64,000 bases of DNA from Spirochaeta thermophila DSM 6578 (GTDB lineage Bacteria > Spirochaetota > Spirochaetia > Winmispirales > Winmispiraceae), in contig NC_017583.1 in assembly GCF_000184345.1 (NCBI RefSeq), forward strand, positions 310,001 to 374,000. Direction: 5' to 3'. The translations under genes were made by a program, and so were the position numbers. The notes below the pieces were generated by a model, which did not search any database, had not been told where the DNA came from, and saw nothing but the letters and a program-made list of their open reading frames with translations. Shown piece after piece: positions 44,554 through 53,645 of this stretch. Within the stretch, counting starts at the first letter, position 1; every line of letters starts with the position of its first letter.

Positions 44554-45626
44554 GGGGATGGGCGTGGGTGCTGTTGGCGCTGGTGCTCTTCCTCCTCCTC
44601 TGGGTGGTGGCAACGGGGGTGGTGGTGACGGTGTACGATCGGGTGGAGGGTGCGCTCATGTCTTCGATAGAAGGTGTGAAGGGGCGGTTCTCGGATGAGG
44701 ATGCGCGTCTTCTCGGCGGGGTGCTCGAGGGGGTGCGGCTCCTGCAGGAGCGCAGAAGGGTGGAGGTGCTTCGGACGATGTTCGCGGTGCTCGCCGGTGA
44801 GGTGGTGTTGAGTGGGCTTGTGGTCTTCTTCTATGTGGGGAGGGTGCGGGGGCCGGTGTTGGAGCTCGCCCGGCTCATGGAGGAGTTCCGCGGGGGCGAG
44901 GTGCCGGCGGGAGGGGGGGTGTACGAGGTGAGGCGGCTCGTTGCGGCCTATACGGGGATGCTCCGGAGGCTCGAGCGGTACGAGCAGGAGGTGGGGGATC
45001 TGGCGCGGTTCAGGGGCTGGAAGGAGATGGCGCGGGTCTGCGTCCACGAGGTGCGGAACCTCCTCTCGCCGGTCCGTATGGTGGTGGAGCAGGGGCTCTC
45101 CGTAGGGGAGGGGCTCTGCGGGGAGCGGTTGGGGTTCGTGCTCCGCAAGCTGGGCGAGGTGGACGGGGTGCTCGCCCGCCTGCGCGACCTGGCGCACCTG
45201 CCGGAGGCGAGGCCCGGTCGGGTGGTGGTGGGCGAGGTGGTGAGGGAGGTGGTGGGGGAGTTTCCGGGGATGGGGTGCGAGGTGTGTGGGGAGGTGGTGG
45301 TGCGTGCGGATGGGGTGCTCCTCGCCGAGGTGGTGCGCAACCTGTGTGCGAACGCGAGAGATACGGGGGCGCTGGCAGGGGTGAGGGTGTGGAGTGAGGG
45401 GGATGAGGGGGTGGTGGAGGTGTGGGACAGGGGGCCGGGGATCCCGGAGGAGGAGCAGGAGCGGGTCTGGGAGCCGGGGGTGAGCGGAAAGGAGGGGGGG
45501 ATGGGGCTCGGACTGGCGCTGGTGCGGCTCCTGGTGGGGGAGATGGGGGGGAGGGTGGTGATGTGGTCGCGTGTGGGAGAGGGGACGCGGGTGGAGGTGC
45601 GGCTTCCCGGATGGGAGGGGGTATGA
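44550..45626 (+). CDS. NtrY-like sensor histidine kinase
   Basis: A 358 aa membrane kinase. Two transmembrane helices flank a short extracytoplasmic loop (about 5-30 and 78-100), followed by a HAMP-like segment. The phosphoacceptor is in CVHEVRNLLSPVRM, the N-box is VVRNLCANARD, and the G boxes are DRGPGIPEEE and GMGLGLALVRL. Start GTG, translationally coupled to the small frame before it. The stop overlaps the regulator gene (ATGA), so the two are co-expressed. The sensor domain is unusually small. Confidence 0.9.
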   Translation: MRGWAWVLLALVLFLLLWVVATGVVVTVYDRVEGALMSSIEGVKGRFSDEDARLLGGVLEGVRLLQERRRVEVLRTMFAVLAGEVVLSGLVVFFYVGRVRGPVLELARLMEEFRGGEVPAGGGVYEVRRLVAAYTGMLRRLERYEQEVGDLARFRGWKEMARVCVHEVRNLLSPVRMVVEQGLSVGEGLCGERLGFVLRKLGEVDGVLARLRDLAHLPEARPGRVVVGEVVREVVGEFPGMGCEVCGEVVVRADGVLLAEVVRNLCANARDTGALAGVRVWSEGDEGVVEVWDRGPGIPEEEQERVWEPGVSGKEGGMGLGLALVRLLVGEMGGRVVMWSRVGEGTRVEVRLPGWEGV

Positions 45627-46948
45627 CGGTACTGGTGGTGGACGACGAGCGCGACGTGGTGGAGGGGTTCCGCATGGCCTTCCCCGAGTGGGAGGTGAGG
45701 GGGGCCGGGTCGGGCGCGGAGGCCTTGAGGGTGCTGGAGTCCGAGCCCGTGGACCTGGTGTTCCTCGACGTGAGGCTCGGGAGGGAGGACGGGCTTTCCC
45801 TCCTCGGGCGTATGAAGGAGCGCCGGCCGGAGCTTCCGTGTGTGATGATCTCGGCCTATGGCACGGTGGAGCGGGCGGTGGAGGCCCTGCGGCTGGGCGC
45901 GGTGGACTTCCTGGAGAAGCCGCTCTCCTTCGAGAAGGTGAGGATCGTAGCCGAGCGGACCGCGAGCGAGGTCTTCGCCCGAAGGGTGGTGGAACAGGAG
46001 AGGGAGCGGTACGCCCTCCTCGGGGAGTCGGAGGCCGTGCGGGAGGTGCGGCGGCTCATCGAGAAGGCGGCCCGGGTGGAGGTCCCCGTGCTGGTCACCG
46101 GTGAGAGCGGCACGGGGAAGGAGCACGTGGCGCGGCTCGTGCACCTCTCGAGCAGGAGGGCGAGGGGGCCGCTCGTGGCCCTCAACTGTGCTGCGGTCCC
46201 TGCGGATCTCTTCGAGAGCGAGATCTTCGGACACGAGAAGGGGAGCTTCACCGGGGCCGAGAGGCGGCGCAGGGGGAGGATCGAGGAGGCGAGGGGAGGC
46301 ACGCTCTTCCTGGACGAGGTGGGGGAGCTGCCGGCCTCCCAGCAGGCGAAGCTCTTGCGGGTCCTCGAGACCGGGGAGTACTATCCCGTGGGGGCCGAGA
46401 GGCCGCGCAGGGCCGATGTGCGGGTGGTGTGCGCCACAAACAGAGACCTCGAGGCCATGGTGAGGGAAGGGTCGTTCCGCGCAGATCTCTACTACAGATT
46501 GGGGGTCTTGAGGATCCACATTCCCCCACTCAGGGAACGGAGGGAGGATATCCCGCTCCTCGCGCAGGTCTTTCTCAGGCGGGTGTCCGAGGAGCTGGGG
46601 CAGGAGCGGACCTTCTCCCGTGAGGCCCTCTCGGTGCTCATGGAGGGCGAGTATCCGGGCAATGTGCGGGAGCTCCAGCACCTCGTGTGGCGGGCGGCCC
46701 TCCTCTCCGAGGGGCCGGTGATCGGGCCCGAGGTGGTGGGGAAGGTGAGGGATGAGGGGAGGAAGGCCTTCTCGGATGACCTCCTCTTCGCTCCCCGCCC
46801 ACTCGGCGAGGCGCGGAGGGAGTTCGAACGGGCCTACATCGCCTATCACCTCTCGCGGTGTGGGGGGAATGTCTCCAGGACGGCGCGCGAGCTCGGCATG
46901 GCTCCCTCAAACCTCATGAGGAGGATGCGGGAGCTGGGGATGCGTTGA
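45623..46948 (+). CDS. NtrC-family sigma-54-dependent response regulator
   Basis: A 441 aa activator. Receiver 1-115 (VVDDE, phospho-Asp in VFLDVRL, EKPLS); AAA+ domain about 135-370 with GESGTGKEH (Walker A), LFLDEVGE (Walker B) and a sigma-54 contact loop that reads GSFTGA rather than GAFTGA. The C-terminal Fis-type helix-turn-helix is GGNVSRTARELGMAPSNLMRRM. GGGAGGGGGT precedes the ATG. It is paired with the kinase at 44550. Serine at this loop position occurs in some active family members, but Ala is usual. Its targets could include glnA, which has a sigma-54 promoter. Confidence 0.93.
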   Translation: MTVLVVDDERDVVEGFRMAFPEWEVRGAGSGAEALRVLESEPVDLVFLDVRLGREDGLSLLGRMKERRPELPCVMISAYGTVERAVEALRLGAVDFLEKPLSFEKVRIVAERTASEVFARRVVEQERERYALLGESEAVREVRRLIEKAARVEVPVLVTGESGTGKEHVARLVHLSSRRARGPLVALNCAAVPADLFESEIFGHEKGSFTGAERRRRGRIEEARGGTLFLDEVGELPASQQAKLLRVLETGEYYPVGAERPRRADVRVVCATNRDLEAMVREGSFRADLYYRLGVLRIHIPPLRERREDIPLLAQVFLRRVSEELGQERTFSREALSVLMEGEYPGNVRELQHLVWRAALLSEGPVIGPEVVGKVRDEGRKAFSDDLLFAPRPLGEARREFERAYIAYHLSRCGGNVSRTARELGMAPSNLMRRMRELGMR

Positions 46949-46984
46949 CCGGTGGCGCGTATGGAAGGATCGTGCCCTGTGCGC

Positions 46985-46990
46985 TATACT
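46985..46990 (+). promoter_or_regulatory. -10 box of the omptin gene (leaderless type)
   Basis: TATACT ends seven bases before the ATG. No ribosome site is present and the -35 (TGGAAG at 46962) is weak. Confidence 0.5.
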
Positions 46991-46997
46991 TCCCAGT

Positions 46998-47972
46998 ATG
47001 CCTCGATTCCGCGTGTTCGTGTGGCTTGTGAGTGTGGGGGTGGGTGGGCTCTTTGCCCTTGACGGCTGGGGCTTCTCGTCCTCTCTTGAGACCTCGTGGT
47101 TCACCGGCGAGGCCCACGAGCTGGTCTACCAGAAGTGGGACGAGGGGGATCACCTCCTCAGCCGGCTCGTGTGGCCGGCGGAAGGCTGGCTCCTCGAGGC
47201 AGAGGCCGGCCTCTCCTGGTGGAGGGTGGGGATCGAGGGCTGGTATGCCTTCCTCGTGGGTGGCCGTGAGCCCGGTGCGTGGATGGAGGACTACGACTAC
47301 ATGAACCTGGGGGATCCCGATCCCACGCACTTTTCCACCCACCCTGTGGAGCTGGGCCCGTACCGCGAGATAGGAGGGGGCCTCTCGTTCCGGATCGTGG
47401 ACCGGAAGACGGTGACCGTCTCATTGGGAGCGGGGTGGCAGTACCTCCACCGATATTGGTCGGCCCGTGACGGTTACTCCCAGTACCCGAGTGGGGTGGG
47501 GGACTCCTATGATCCTTCTTCCGGTACGGGGTGGCCCTACCCCGAGTGGACAGGGGATGAGCCGAAGTCTTCTTTCGACGGCGAGGTCATCACCTATGAG
47601 CAGGAGGTGATGGGGCCGATGCTCCTCTTCCGGTGCGGGATGAGGCCTTTTGCCTGGCTCGGGGTCGATTCTTCGGTGATGTGGTCGCCGTATCCTCTTG
47701 CCGTGACCCTTGATGAACACCTGCTTCGCGATCTTCTCTTCCTCGATCACATGGCAGGGGGTATGCTCCTGGATGTGGAGGGTGAGTTCGAGGTCTTCCT
47801 GTGGAAGGGTCTGTCCCTCTACGGGAGGGGGTGGTACAGGCTCGTCTCCATGGCAAAGGGGGATTCGTACTTCAAGGAAGACGGGACGTGGTACCGGGCT
47901 GCGGACGGGAAGAGCGGTATGGAGAGCACCGAGTGGGGGCTGGGGATGGGGATGCGGGTGATGGTGGAGTGA
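46998..47972 (+). CDS. Omptin-family outer-membrane protease
   Basis: A 324 aa barrel protein with signal MPRFRVFVWLVSVGVGGLFA. Omptin landmarks are visible: HELVYQKWDEGDHLLSRLVW matches the first strands, MEDYDYMN corresponds to the D-x-D-W-M catalytic pair (OmpT D83/D85), and LDEHLLRD corresponds to the D-E-H site (D210/H212). A W-x-R loop and a terminal GLGMGMRVMV strand complete the ten-stranded pattern. All four catalytic residues therefore appear to be kept, so it should cleave peptides or surface proteins on the cell exterior. Known mainly from proteobacteria. Confidence 0.85.
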   Translation: MPRFRVFVWLVSVGVGGLFALDGWGFSSSLETSWFTGEAHELVYQKWDEGDHLLSRLVWPAEGWLLEAEAGLSWWRVGIEGWYAFLVGGREPGAWMEDYDYMNLGDPDPTHFSTHPVELGPYREIGGGLSFRIVDRKTVTVSLGAGWQYLHRYWSARDGYSQYPSGVGDSYDPSSGTGWPYPEWTGDEPKSSFDGEVITYEQEVMGPMLLFRCGMRPFAWLGVDSSVMWSPYPLAVTLDEHLLRDLLFLDHMAGGMLLDVEGEFEVFLWKGLSLYGRGWYRLVSMAKGDSYFKEDGTWYRAADGKSGMESTEWGLGMGMRVMVE

Positions 47973-47974
47973 AG

Positions 47975-49936
47975 CTAGCCCGTGAGTGTGCGGGGGATGC
48001 GGCGGACGTGCTGTATGGTGCGGACCGGGATGTGGAGCGGGGCCTCTTCTCCCTCGGGGATCGCCTCGAGGTAGTGGGAGGCCCCCTTCTTTTTGAGGGC
48101 GAGAGGGCGCACGAGGAGGGGGGTGTGGTCTTTGTGCCCGAGGATGCACACTTCCACCAGGTCGCCTGCGTGGGAGAGGGCTTCTTCTATTACCCTGAGT
48201 TTGCCGTGGTAGTCGAGTCCGTCGGATTCGAGGAGTTCGGTGTCTGCTGTCTCCTCGGTGAGCTGCTCGGGGGTGAGGATGTAGCCTTCCTCGATGCGGG
48301 CCTTGAGGAGGTGGCGCGCCTCTTCCGAGAGTGGGGTGCGTTCCAGGGCCTCGAGGAGGGCGGGCCTGAGGTCGGGGGGTGGGGCGGTGGGGGTTTCCGG
48401 GAGCACGGGTACCACGGGGGGGTCGAGGTGGGTCGGGAGGGGGAGCGGCTCCTCCGAGGGAGGGGTCTCTTCCTCTACGGGACCGAGGAGGCCTATCCCG
48501 GCGTGTTCCAGGAGGGTCTTCCACTCCTCCCACCGTTCCTCCCTGACGAGGAAGATGGTCTCTCCAAGGGTCTCCCACACGCAGGTGGAGAACTGTGGGC
48601 TCTGTCGGACGATCCGGGCGTACTCGGGCTCGAGGATCGCCACGATTCCCCGGAGGTGACGGGCCCGCTCGGCCTCCTCCTGCCAGAGGGTGAGGGTGGC
48701 GGCGACCGGCTGGGGGAGGGGGTGGCCGCTTCCCACGGTGAGGGCGAGGCGGAGCTCGGCTGTCTCCACCCCTGCCTCGAGGCCGCGGCGCAGGGCGGGT
48801 TTGGTGAGCTCGTAGCGGGAGACGGCGTCGTGGCGTATGAGGGAGAGGGCCGCACAGGGGACGAGGAGGTCCGAGAGCACGGCGTGGGGATGTACGATGA
48901 GGTGGCCCGAGGCCTCCACCTTGAACGGAGGGGTCTCCGGGGGGTTGAGGAGTGTGGGGATGTGGGGGGTGAGGGAGAGGGTGGTTTCGTGGGGGACGAG
49001 GAGGCCGAGCGAGGCGAGGTCCTCGATGGGTGGGGGGGTGTGGGGTTGGGTGTGGAGGGTGAGGGCGAGGCGGAGGGCGCGGGTGATGGTGGAGGGGGTG
49101 TAGGTGTGGGTGGGGGGGAGGAGGTCGGGGAGGGCGAGGAGGGCGGCGGCGAGGGGGTGGGGGTCGGCCCCCTCGGGGGTGATGGCCGCAGCCCAGAGGA
49201 GGGGGAGGCGGGTGGAGGGGGGAAGGTCGGCGAGGGTACGGAACCGGGTGAGGAGGGCGGCCGGGGTGGGGGCGGGGATGAGGGAGAGGCGGGTGAGGGC
49301 CCGGACGAGGAGGGGGAGGTGCTCGGGGTGATGGGAGAAGTGGGGGATGCGGGATGCGATACGGGTGCGTGCCCGCGAGGTGGGTATGCCGTCTTTGTGG
49401 TCGAGGAGGGCGGGGTCGTCGGTGAGGAGGGAGAGGAGGGCGCCGAGGAGGGGGTCGGTGAGCCAGGGGTGGGGCGGGGAGGAGGGAGGGGTGGGGCCTT
49501 CGGGGGGGAGGAGGGCCTCGAGCGAGAGGATGTGGGTCTCGAGCAGGGGGCGGAGGGGAGGGGTGAAGCGGATGCGTGGGGGCTCGTCCCCGGTGTCGAG
49601 GTAGACGAGGAGGCGGTCCCTGAGGCGGTGGAGGACGAGGTGGGGTTCTTCCTCCCCCTCTTCCTCCAGGAACGAGGTGAAGACCTCGGGTGGGGGTTCG
49701 CCGAGGGCCGCGATGAGCGAGAGGTGGGCCCTGTCTTGAGGGGTGAGGAGGGCGAGGATCGCCTCCTGTATCCGGGGCGATTCCAGGAAGCGGTAGAGGC
49801 GTTCGACGAGCTGGGGTTTGTGGTAGGGGGTCTCGATCCTGCCGAGGTAGTTGCGTATGAGGCGGAGGAAGTCCCTGTCGGGAAGGGTGAGGAGGTAGGC
49901 GGTGAGGCGGTCTATGTCAGCTCGTCTTCGCTCCAT
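47975..49936 (-). CDS. Helicase-associated protein (XPB/Ssl2 N-terminal-like partner)
   Basis: A 653 aa protein with no helicase motifs of its own. The N-terminal half is a Leu-rich helical repeat (LLTLPDRDFLRLIRNYLGRIETPYHK), and the middle and end resemble the XPB/Ssl2 N-terminal/helicase_C_3-like domain (FKVEASGHLIVHPHAVLSD; SDGLDYHGKLRVIEEAL). Leu, Pro and cytosine dominate. It overlaps the end of the XPB-like helicase gene by 25 nt, so the two are co-translated, and it probably acts as the helicase's partner subunit. Confidence 0.8.
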   Translation of the reverse strand: MERRRADIDRLTAYLLTLPDRDFLRLIRNYLGRIETPYHKPQLVERLYRFLESPRIQEAILALLTPQDRAHLSLIAALGEPPPEVFTSFLEEEGEEEPHLVLHRLRDRLLVYLDTGDEPPRIRFTPPLRPLLETHILSLEALLPPEGPTPPSSPPHPWLTDPLLGALLSLLTDDPALLDHKDGIPTSRARTRIASRIPHFSHHPEHLPLLVRALTRLSLIPAPTPAALLTRFRTLADLPPSTRLPLLWAAAITPEGADPHPLAAALLALPDLLPPTHTYTPSTITRALRLALTLHTQPHTPPPIEDLASLGLLVPHETTLSLTPHIPTLLNPPETPPFKVEASGHLIVHPHAVLSDLLVPCAALSLIRHDAVSRYELTKPALRRGLEAGVETAELRLALTVGSGHPLPQPVAATLTLWQEEAERARHLRGIVAILEPEYARIVRQSPQFSTCVWETLGETIFLVREERWEEWKTLLEHAGIGLLGPVEEETPPSEEPLPLPTHLDPPVVPVLPETPTAPPPDLRPALLEALERTPLSEEARHLLKARIEEGYILTPEQLTEETADTELLESDGLDYHGKLRVIEEALSHAGDLVEVCILGHKDHTPLLVRPLALKKKGASHYLEAIPEGEEAPLHIPVRTIQHVRRIPRTLTG

Positions 49937-51603
49937 AGCTCCATCTGGTAGCGGTAGCCCTGTTCGGTGAGGAATCGCTGCCGGTTGGCGGCGAAGTGTT
50001 CTTCCAGTGTATCACGCGTCACAATCGTATAGAAGTAGGCGTGGTGGTGTTTCGGTCTGAGGATGCGGCCGAGGCGCTGGGCCTCCTCCTGGCGGGATCC
50101 GAAGGTGCCGGAGACCTGAATGGCGACCGCGGCGTCGGGGAGGTCGATGGAGAAGTTGGCGACGCGGGAGACTACGAGGCGCGTGATGCGGCCTTCCTTG
50201 AACTCGCGGTAGAGGCGTTCCCGTTCCCTGTTGGGGGTACGGCCGGTGATGAGGGGAAGGCCGAGGGTGCGGGCGATGCGTTCAAGCTGGTTAAGGTACT
50301 GGCCTATGATGAGGGTGGGAAGGTCTGCGTGTCGCTCGAGGAGCGCGGCCACGACGCGGTCCTTGAGGGGGTTGGTGCTCGCGATGGTGTGCTTCTTCCG
50401 CTGGTCTGCGGCGATGTAGGCGAGTCGGAGGTCCTCGGGGAGGGGTATGCGGATCTCGTAGCAGAGGGCCTCGGCGATCCAGCCCTGGGCCTCCACGTCT
50501 TTCCAGGGGATGTCGTAGCGCTTGGGTCCCACGAGGGCGAAGAGGTGGCGTTCCTTGCCGTCTTCGCGCACAAGGGTGGCGGTGAGGCCGCAGCGGCGTT
50601 TCGCCTGGAGTTCCGCGGTGATGCGGAAGACCGGGGCGGGGAGGAGGTGGACTTCGTCGTAGATGATGAGGCCCCAGTTGCGGGCGAGGAAGAGGTCGAA
50701 GTGGGGGTAGTACTCCTGGGTGTGGTCGGGTCGCCAGGTGAGGATGTGGTAGGTGGCGACGGTGACGGGTTTTATGTCCTTGGACTCGCCGGTGTACTCG
50801 GCGATCTGGTCTTCGGTGAGGGTGGTCTTGTCGAGGATCTCGTCGATCCACTGGTGGGCGGCGGCGACGTTGGGGGTGAGGATGAGGGTGCTCGTCCGGT
50901 AGTGGGCCATGAGGGCGAGGCCCACCACGGTCTTGCCTGCGCCGCAGGGCATGACGATGGTGCCGTAGCCGGTGCCGGGTCCGTCGTCGCCGGTGAAGGC
51001 CTTGACCGCGGCTTCCTGGTAGGGGCGGAGGGCGAAGGGGCGGCTGGAGCGGGTGGTGGTGCGGAGCATGAGGGGGAGGGGTTCGCCTTCCTGGAGGGGG
51101 ACGAGGTCGGTGACGGGGTAGCCGAGGTCGATGAGGAGCTGCTTGATGGTGCCGCGGTGGATGAGGGGCACGTAGAGGGCGTCGTCTCGGGGTGGGAGGT
51201 CGGGTGTGGAGGGTTCGAGGAGGCGGGCGAGCTGGCGGTAGGAGAGGAGTTCCCGGCGGCTCGCAGGGGGGCGGATGCTGAGGAGGAGGGTGTGGGGTGA
51301 GGGGGTGGGGAGGAGGGTGAGGGTGCCGGCGCGTTCGAGGGTGTGGCGGATAGTGTCGAGGAGGGTGGGGGGCACGGGGTAGCGGGCGTAGCGGGAGAGG
51401 CGCTCGGCGATCTGGTCGTAGGTGAGGCCTGCAGAGGCGGCGTTCCAGAGGGAGATGGGGGTGATGCGGTAGGTGTGGATGTACTCTGGGGAGGTGAGGA
51501 GCTCAGTGAAGGGGGTGATGGCGTTCCGGGCCTCGTCGGCCTCGGGATGCGAGACTTCGAGGAGGATGGTGCCGTCGCTCTGTACGATGAATGGGCCGAG
51601 CAT
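49912..51603 (-). CDS. XPB/Ssl2-like DNA repair helicase
   Basis: SF2 helicase of 563 aa, bacterial XPB. An N-terminal damage-recognition-like domain (QSDGTILLEVSHPEADEARN) precedes RecA1 with ALRPYQEAA (Q-motif), MPCGAGKTVVG (Walker A), IIYDEVHLLPA (DEVH) and the RED motif TATLVREDGKE. RecA2 holds ITGRTPNRERERLYREF and QEEAQRLGRILRPK (motif VI). The start at 51603 lies seven bases after a TACCCT box with TTGCCC upstream and no ribosome site; 25 upstream codons were excluded. Similar XPBs occur in Mycobacterium and thermophiles. Role in repair or transcription inferred. Confidence 0.94.
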   Translation of the reverse strand: MLGPFIVQSDGTILLEVSHPEADEARNAITPFTELLTSPEYIHTYRITPISLWNAASAGLTYDQIAERLSRYARYPVPPTLLDTIRHTLERAGTLTLLPTPSPHTLLLSIRPPASRRELLSYRQLARLLEPSTPDLPPRDDALYVPLIHRGTIKQLLIDLGYPVTDLVPLQEGEPLPLMLRTTTRSSRPFALRPYQEAAVKAFTGDDGPGTGYGTIVMPCGAGKTVVGLALMAHYRTSTLILTPNVAAAHQWIDEILDKTTLTEDQIAEYTGESKDIKPVTVATYHILTWRPDHTQEYYPHFDLFLARNWGLIIYDEVHLLPAPVFRITAELQAKRRCGLTATLVREDGKERHLFALVGPKRYDIPWKDVEAQGWIAEALCYEIRIPLPEDLRLAYIAADQRKKHTIASTNPLKDRVVAALLERHADLPTLIIGQYLNQLERIARTLGLPLITGRTPNRERERLYREFKEGRITRLVVSRVANFSIDLPDAAVAIQVSGTFGSRQEEAQRLGRILRPKHHHAYFYTIVTRDTLEEHFAANRQRFLTEQGYRYQMELWSEDELT

Positions 51604-51610
51604 GGGGGTA

Positions 51611-51640
51611 AGGGTAGCGCAGGGTGGTGGAGGCGGGCAA
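51611..51640 (-). promoter_or_regulatory. Leaderless-type promoter of the XPB-like helicase
   Basis: Minus strand TTGCCC (51635-51640), 18 nt, TACCCT (51611-51616), seven bases before the ATG. The region is G/C-biased, so the boxes are weaker than elsewhere. Confidence 0.45.
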
Positions 51641-51695
51641 GGGGGATGGGGTTGCACGGGGGGTGGGGGGTGGGGCATGATGGGGGTGGGAGGAG

Positions 51696-52583
51696 ATGAT
51701 GGAAGAGCTGAGAAAGCCCGAGTGGCTCAAGATAGATCTGGGACTTTCGCCCGAGCACAAGAAGGTGAGGCGTGAGCTCGCCCGGCACGGGCTCCACACG
51801 GTCTGTGAGGAGGCGCGGTGCCCCAACCTGCACGAGTGCTGGGGCCGCTACCGCACGGCCACGTTCCTGCTGTTGGGAGAGGTGTGCACCCGGCGGTGCA
51901 GGTTCTGTGCCGTGGGCCACGGCAGGCCGTGCCCCCCCGACCCGGAGGAGCCGGCCCGGGTGGCGCAGGTGGTGGCCCGGCTCGGGATTCGGCACGTGGT
52001 GCTCACCATGGTGACGAGGGACGACCTGCCGGACGGTGGGGCGGGGCATGTGGCGGCCGCGGTGAGAGAGGTGCGGAAGGCCTCTCCGGGTGTGAGGGTG
52101 GAGATCCTCACCTCGGACTTCAGAGGGGATCTCGCGGCCCTCGAGACGGTGCTCGAGAGCCGGCCCGAGATCATGAGCCACAACGTGGAGACCGTGCGCA
52201 GGCTCACCCCCAGGGTGCGCTCCGGTGCGAGCTACGAGCGCTCCCTCGCCTTCCTCAGGGAGGCGGGGCTGCGGGTGAGGGAGTATGGCGGGTTCCTCAA
52301 GTCGAGCTTCATGGTGGGGCTCGGGGAGACCGAGGAGGAGGTGAAGGAGACCCTCCACGACCTTAGGGCCGCGGGCGTGCAGATGGTGAACATAGGCCAG
52401 TACCTCCAGCCCACGAAGGAGCACCTCCCCGTGGCGCGGTACTGGAGCCCTGAGGAGTTCGACCGGCTGAGGGACTACGCCCTCTCCCTGGGGTTCATCG
52501 CCTGCAGCGCGGGCCCCAAGGTCCGCTCGAGCTACCACGCCGAGGAGACCGTCCGGATGCTGGGGGGCGGCGATCCGGCGTGA
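51696..52583 (+). CDS. lipA: Lipoyl synthase
   Basis: Radical-SAM enzyme inserting sulphur into octanoyl-lipoyl domains, 295 aa. The auxiliary cluster Cys are in CEEARCPNLHEC, the radical-SAM cluster in CTRRCRFC, and the C-terminal R-S-S-Y serine ligand is present (VRSSYHAEE). The ATG may be 51696 or 51699; GGAGG is better spaced for the latter. Divergent from the XPB helicase gene. A terminator follows. lipB or lplA is not seen here. Confidence 0.96.
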   Translation: MMEELRKPEWLKIDLGLSPEHKKVRRELARHGLHTVCEEARCPNLHECWGRYRTATFLLLGEVCTRRCRFCAVGHGRPCPPDPEEPARVAQVVARLGIRHVVLTMVTRDDLPDGGAGHVAAAVREVRKASPGVRVEILTSDFRGDLAALETVLESRPEIMSHNVETVRRLTPRVRSGASYERSLAFLREAGLRVREYGGFLKSSFMVGLGETEEEVKETLHDLRAAGVQMVNIGQYLQPTKEHLPVARYWSPEEFDRLRDYALSLGFIACSAGPKVRSSYHAEETVRMLGGGDPA

Positions 52584-52584
52584 A

Positions 52585-52607
52585 CCACCCTTCGGGGTGG
52601 GTTTTTT
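52585..52607 (+). terminator. Intrinsic terminator of lipA
   Basis: Stem CCACCC/GGGTGG, tetraloop TTCG, then a six-T run interrupted by one G at its start. Confidence 0.85.
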
Positions 52608-52709
52608 GGGGAGATAGCTGACTAAAAACGTAATATTTGCTATTATCATATCGATTGGTATTGCACCATGCGCGCGGATGTCGCATGATGGTAGTAGTAA
52701 GGAGGCCCT

Positions 52710-53645
52710 GTGGACCTGAAGATCTTTCAGAAACAGCCGCCCATGAGGAAGGTGCTCCTCTCGCTCGTTCCCATCTTCCTGTGGGCCGCGTACTTCTACG
52801 GCGTATGGCTCGCCGCCCTCGCCCTGGTGGTGTTTCCCGTGGGCGTGGCGGTGGAGTACCTCATGGAGAGGCGGAGGGGGAGGAAGGTGAGTGAAGCGGT
52901 CCTGGTGACCTGCAGCCTCTTCCTCCTCTCCCTCCCTCCCGCCGTCCCGCTCTGGGTGGCGGCCATTGGGATCGCCTTCGGCGTGTTCATGGCGAAGGAG
53001 GTCTACGGAGGGTTCGGCCGCAATGTCTTCAACCCAGCCATCGCGGGCAGGCTCTTCGTCTACATCACCTTCCCCACCCTCATGACCCGCTCCTGGCTTA
53101 AGCCCGGCGCCTTCGGCCTGCTCCCCGACGCCCTCACCTCGGCCACTCCCCTCGACGCCATCCGGGCCGGCACCCTTCCCTCGCTCCCCGACATGCTCCT
53201 CGGCCTGCACCCCGGCAGCATGGGCGAGTCGGCCCTCCCCCTCATCCTCCTCGCAGGCATCTACCTCGTGGCCACCAGGACCGCGAGTTGGCGGATCATG
53301 CTCTCCACCCTGGGAGGCGCTCTCCTCCTCTCCGCGGGCCTCCACTACGCCGGCCTCCCCGGCGCCGCCCCGCCCCATTACACCCTCCTCGCCGGCAGCC
53401 TCCTCTTCGTGGCGGTCTTCATGGCCACCGACCCCGTCACCGCCCCCAACAACCCCCGCGCCCACTGGCTCTACGGCCTGCTCATCGGTGCGGTGGTGGT
53501 CCTCGTCCGCACCTTCTCCCTCTTCTCAGAGGGCACCAGCTTCGCCGTGCTCCTCGCCAACGCCGTCGCCCCGCTCCTCGACGAGCTTCTCCCACGCCGC
53601 CCGGCGGCCGCCCGCCGCCCGGCCCCGAAAGGAGGCGCCGCATGA
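52710..53645 (+). CDS. nqrB: Na+-NQR/RNF type subunit B (NqrB/RnfD)
   Basis: Membrane flavoprotein, 311 aa, about ten helices. The covalent-FMN threonine motif is in LTSATPLDAIRAG; GFGRNVFNPAIAGR and MATDPVTAPNN are family signatures. Start GTG with AAGGAGG upstream. It is the first gene of an operon whose last subunit, NqrF, marks it as an NQR rather than an RNF complex. No nqrA precedes it; upstream lies lipA and an A+T-rich gap (52608-52709) likely to hold the promoter. Confidence 0.92.
   Translation: MDLKIFQKQPPMRKVLLSLVPIFLWAAYFYGVWLAALALVVFPVGVAVEYLMERRRGRKVSEAVLVTCSLFLLSLPPAVPLWVAAIGIAFGVFMAKEVYGGFGRNVFNPAIAGRLFVYITFPTLMTRSWLKPGAFGLLPDALTSATPLDAIRAGTLPSLPDMLLGLHPGSMGESALPLILLAGIYLVATRTASWRIMLSTLGGALLLSAGLHYAGLPGAAPPHYTLLAGSLLFVAVFMATDPVTAPNNPRAHWLYGLLIGAVVVLVRTFSLFSEGTSFAVLLANAVAPLLDELLPRRPAAARRPAPKGGAA

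Noticed and set aside
50772-53465. A 897-codon open frame on the minus strand across lipA and nqrB
   Set aside because: It opposes lipA and nqrB, both with complete catalytic motifs, so it is antisense noise from high G+C content.
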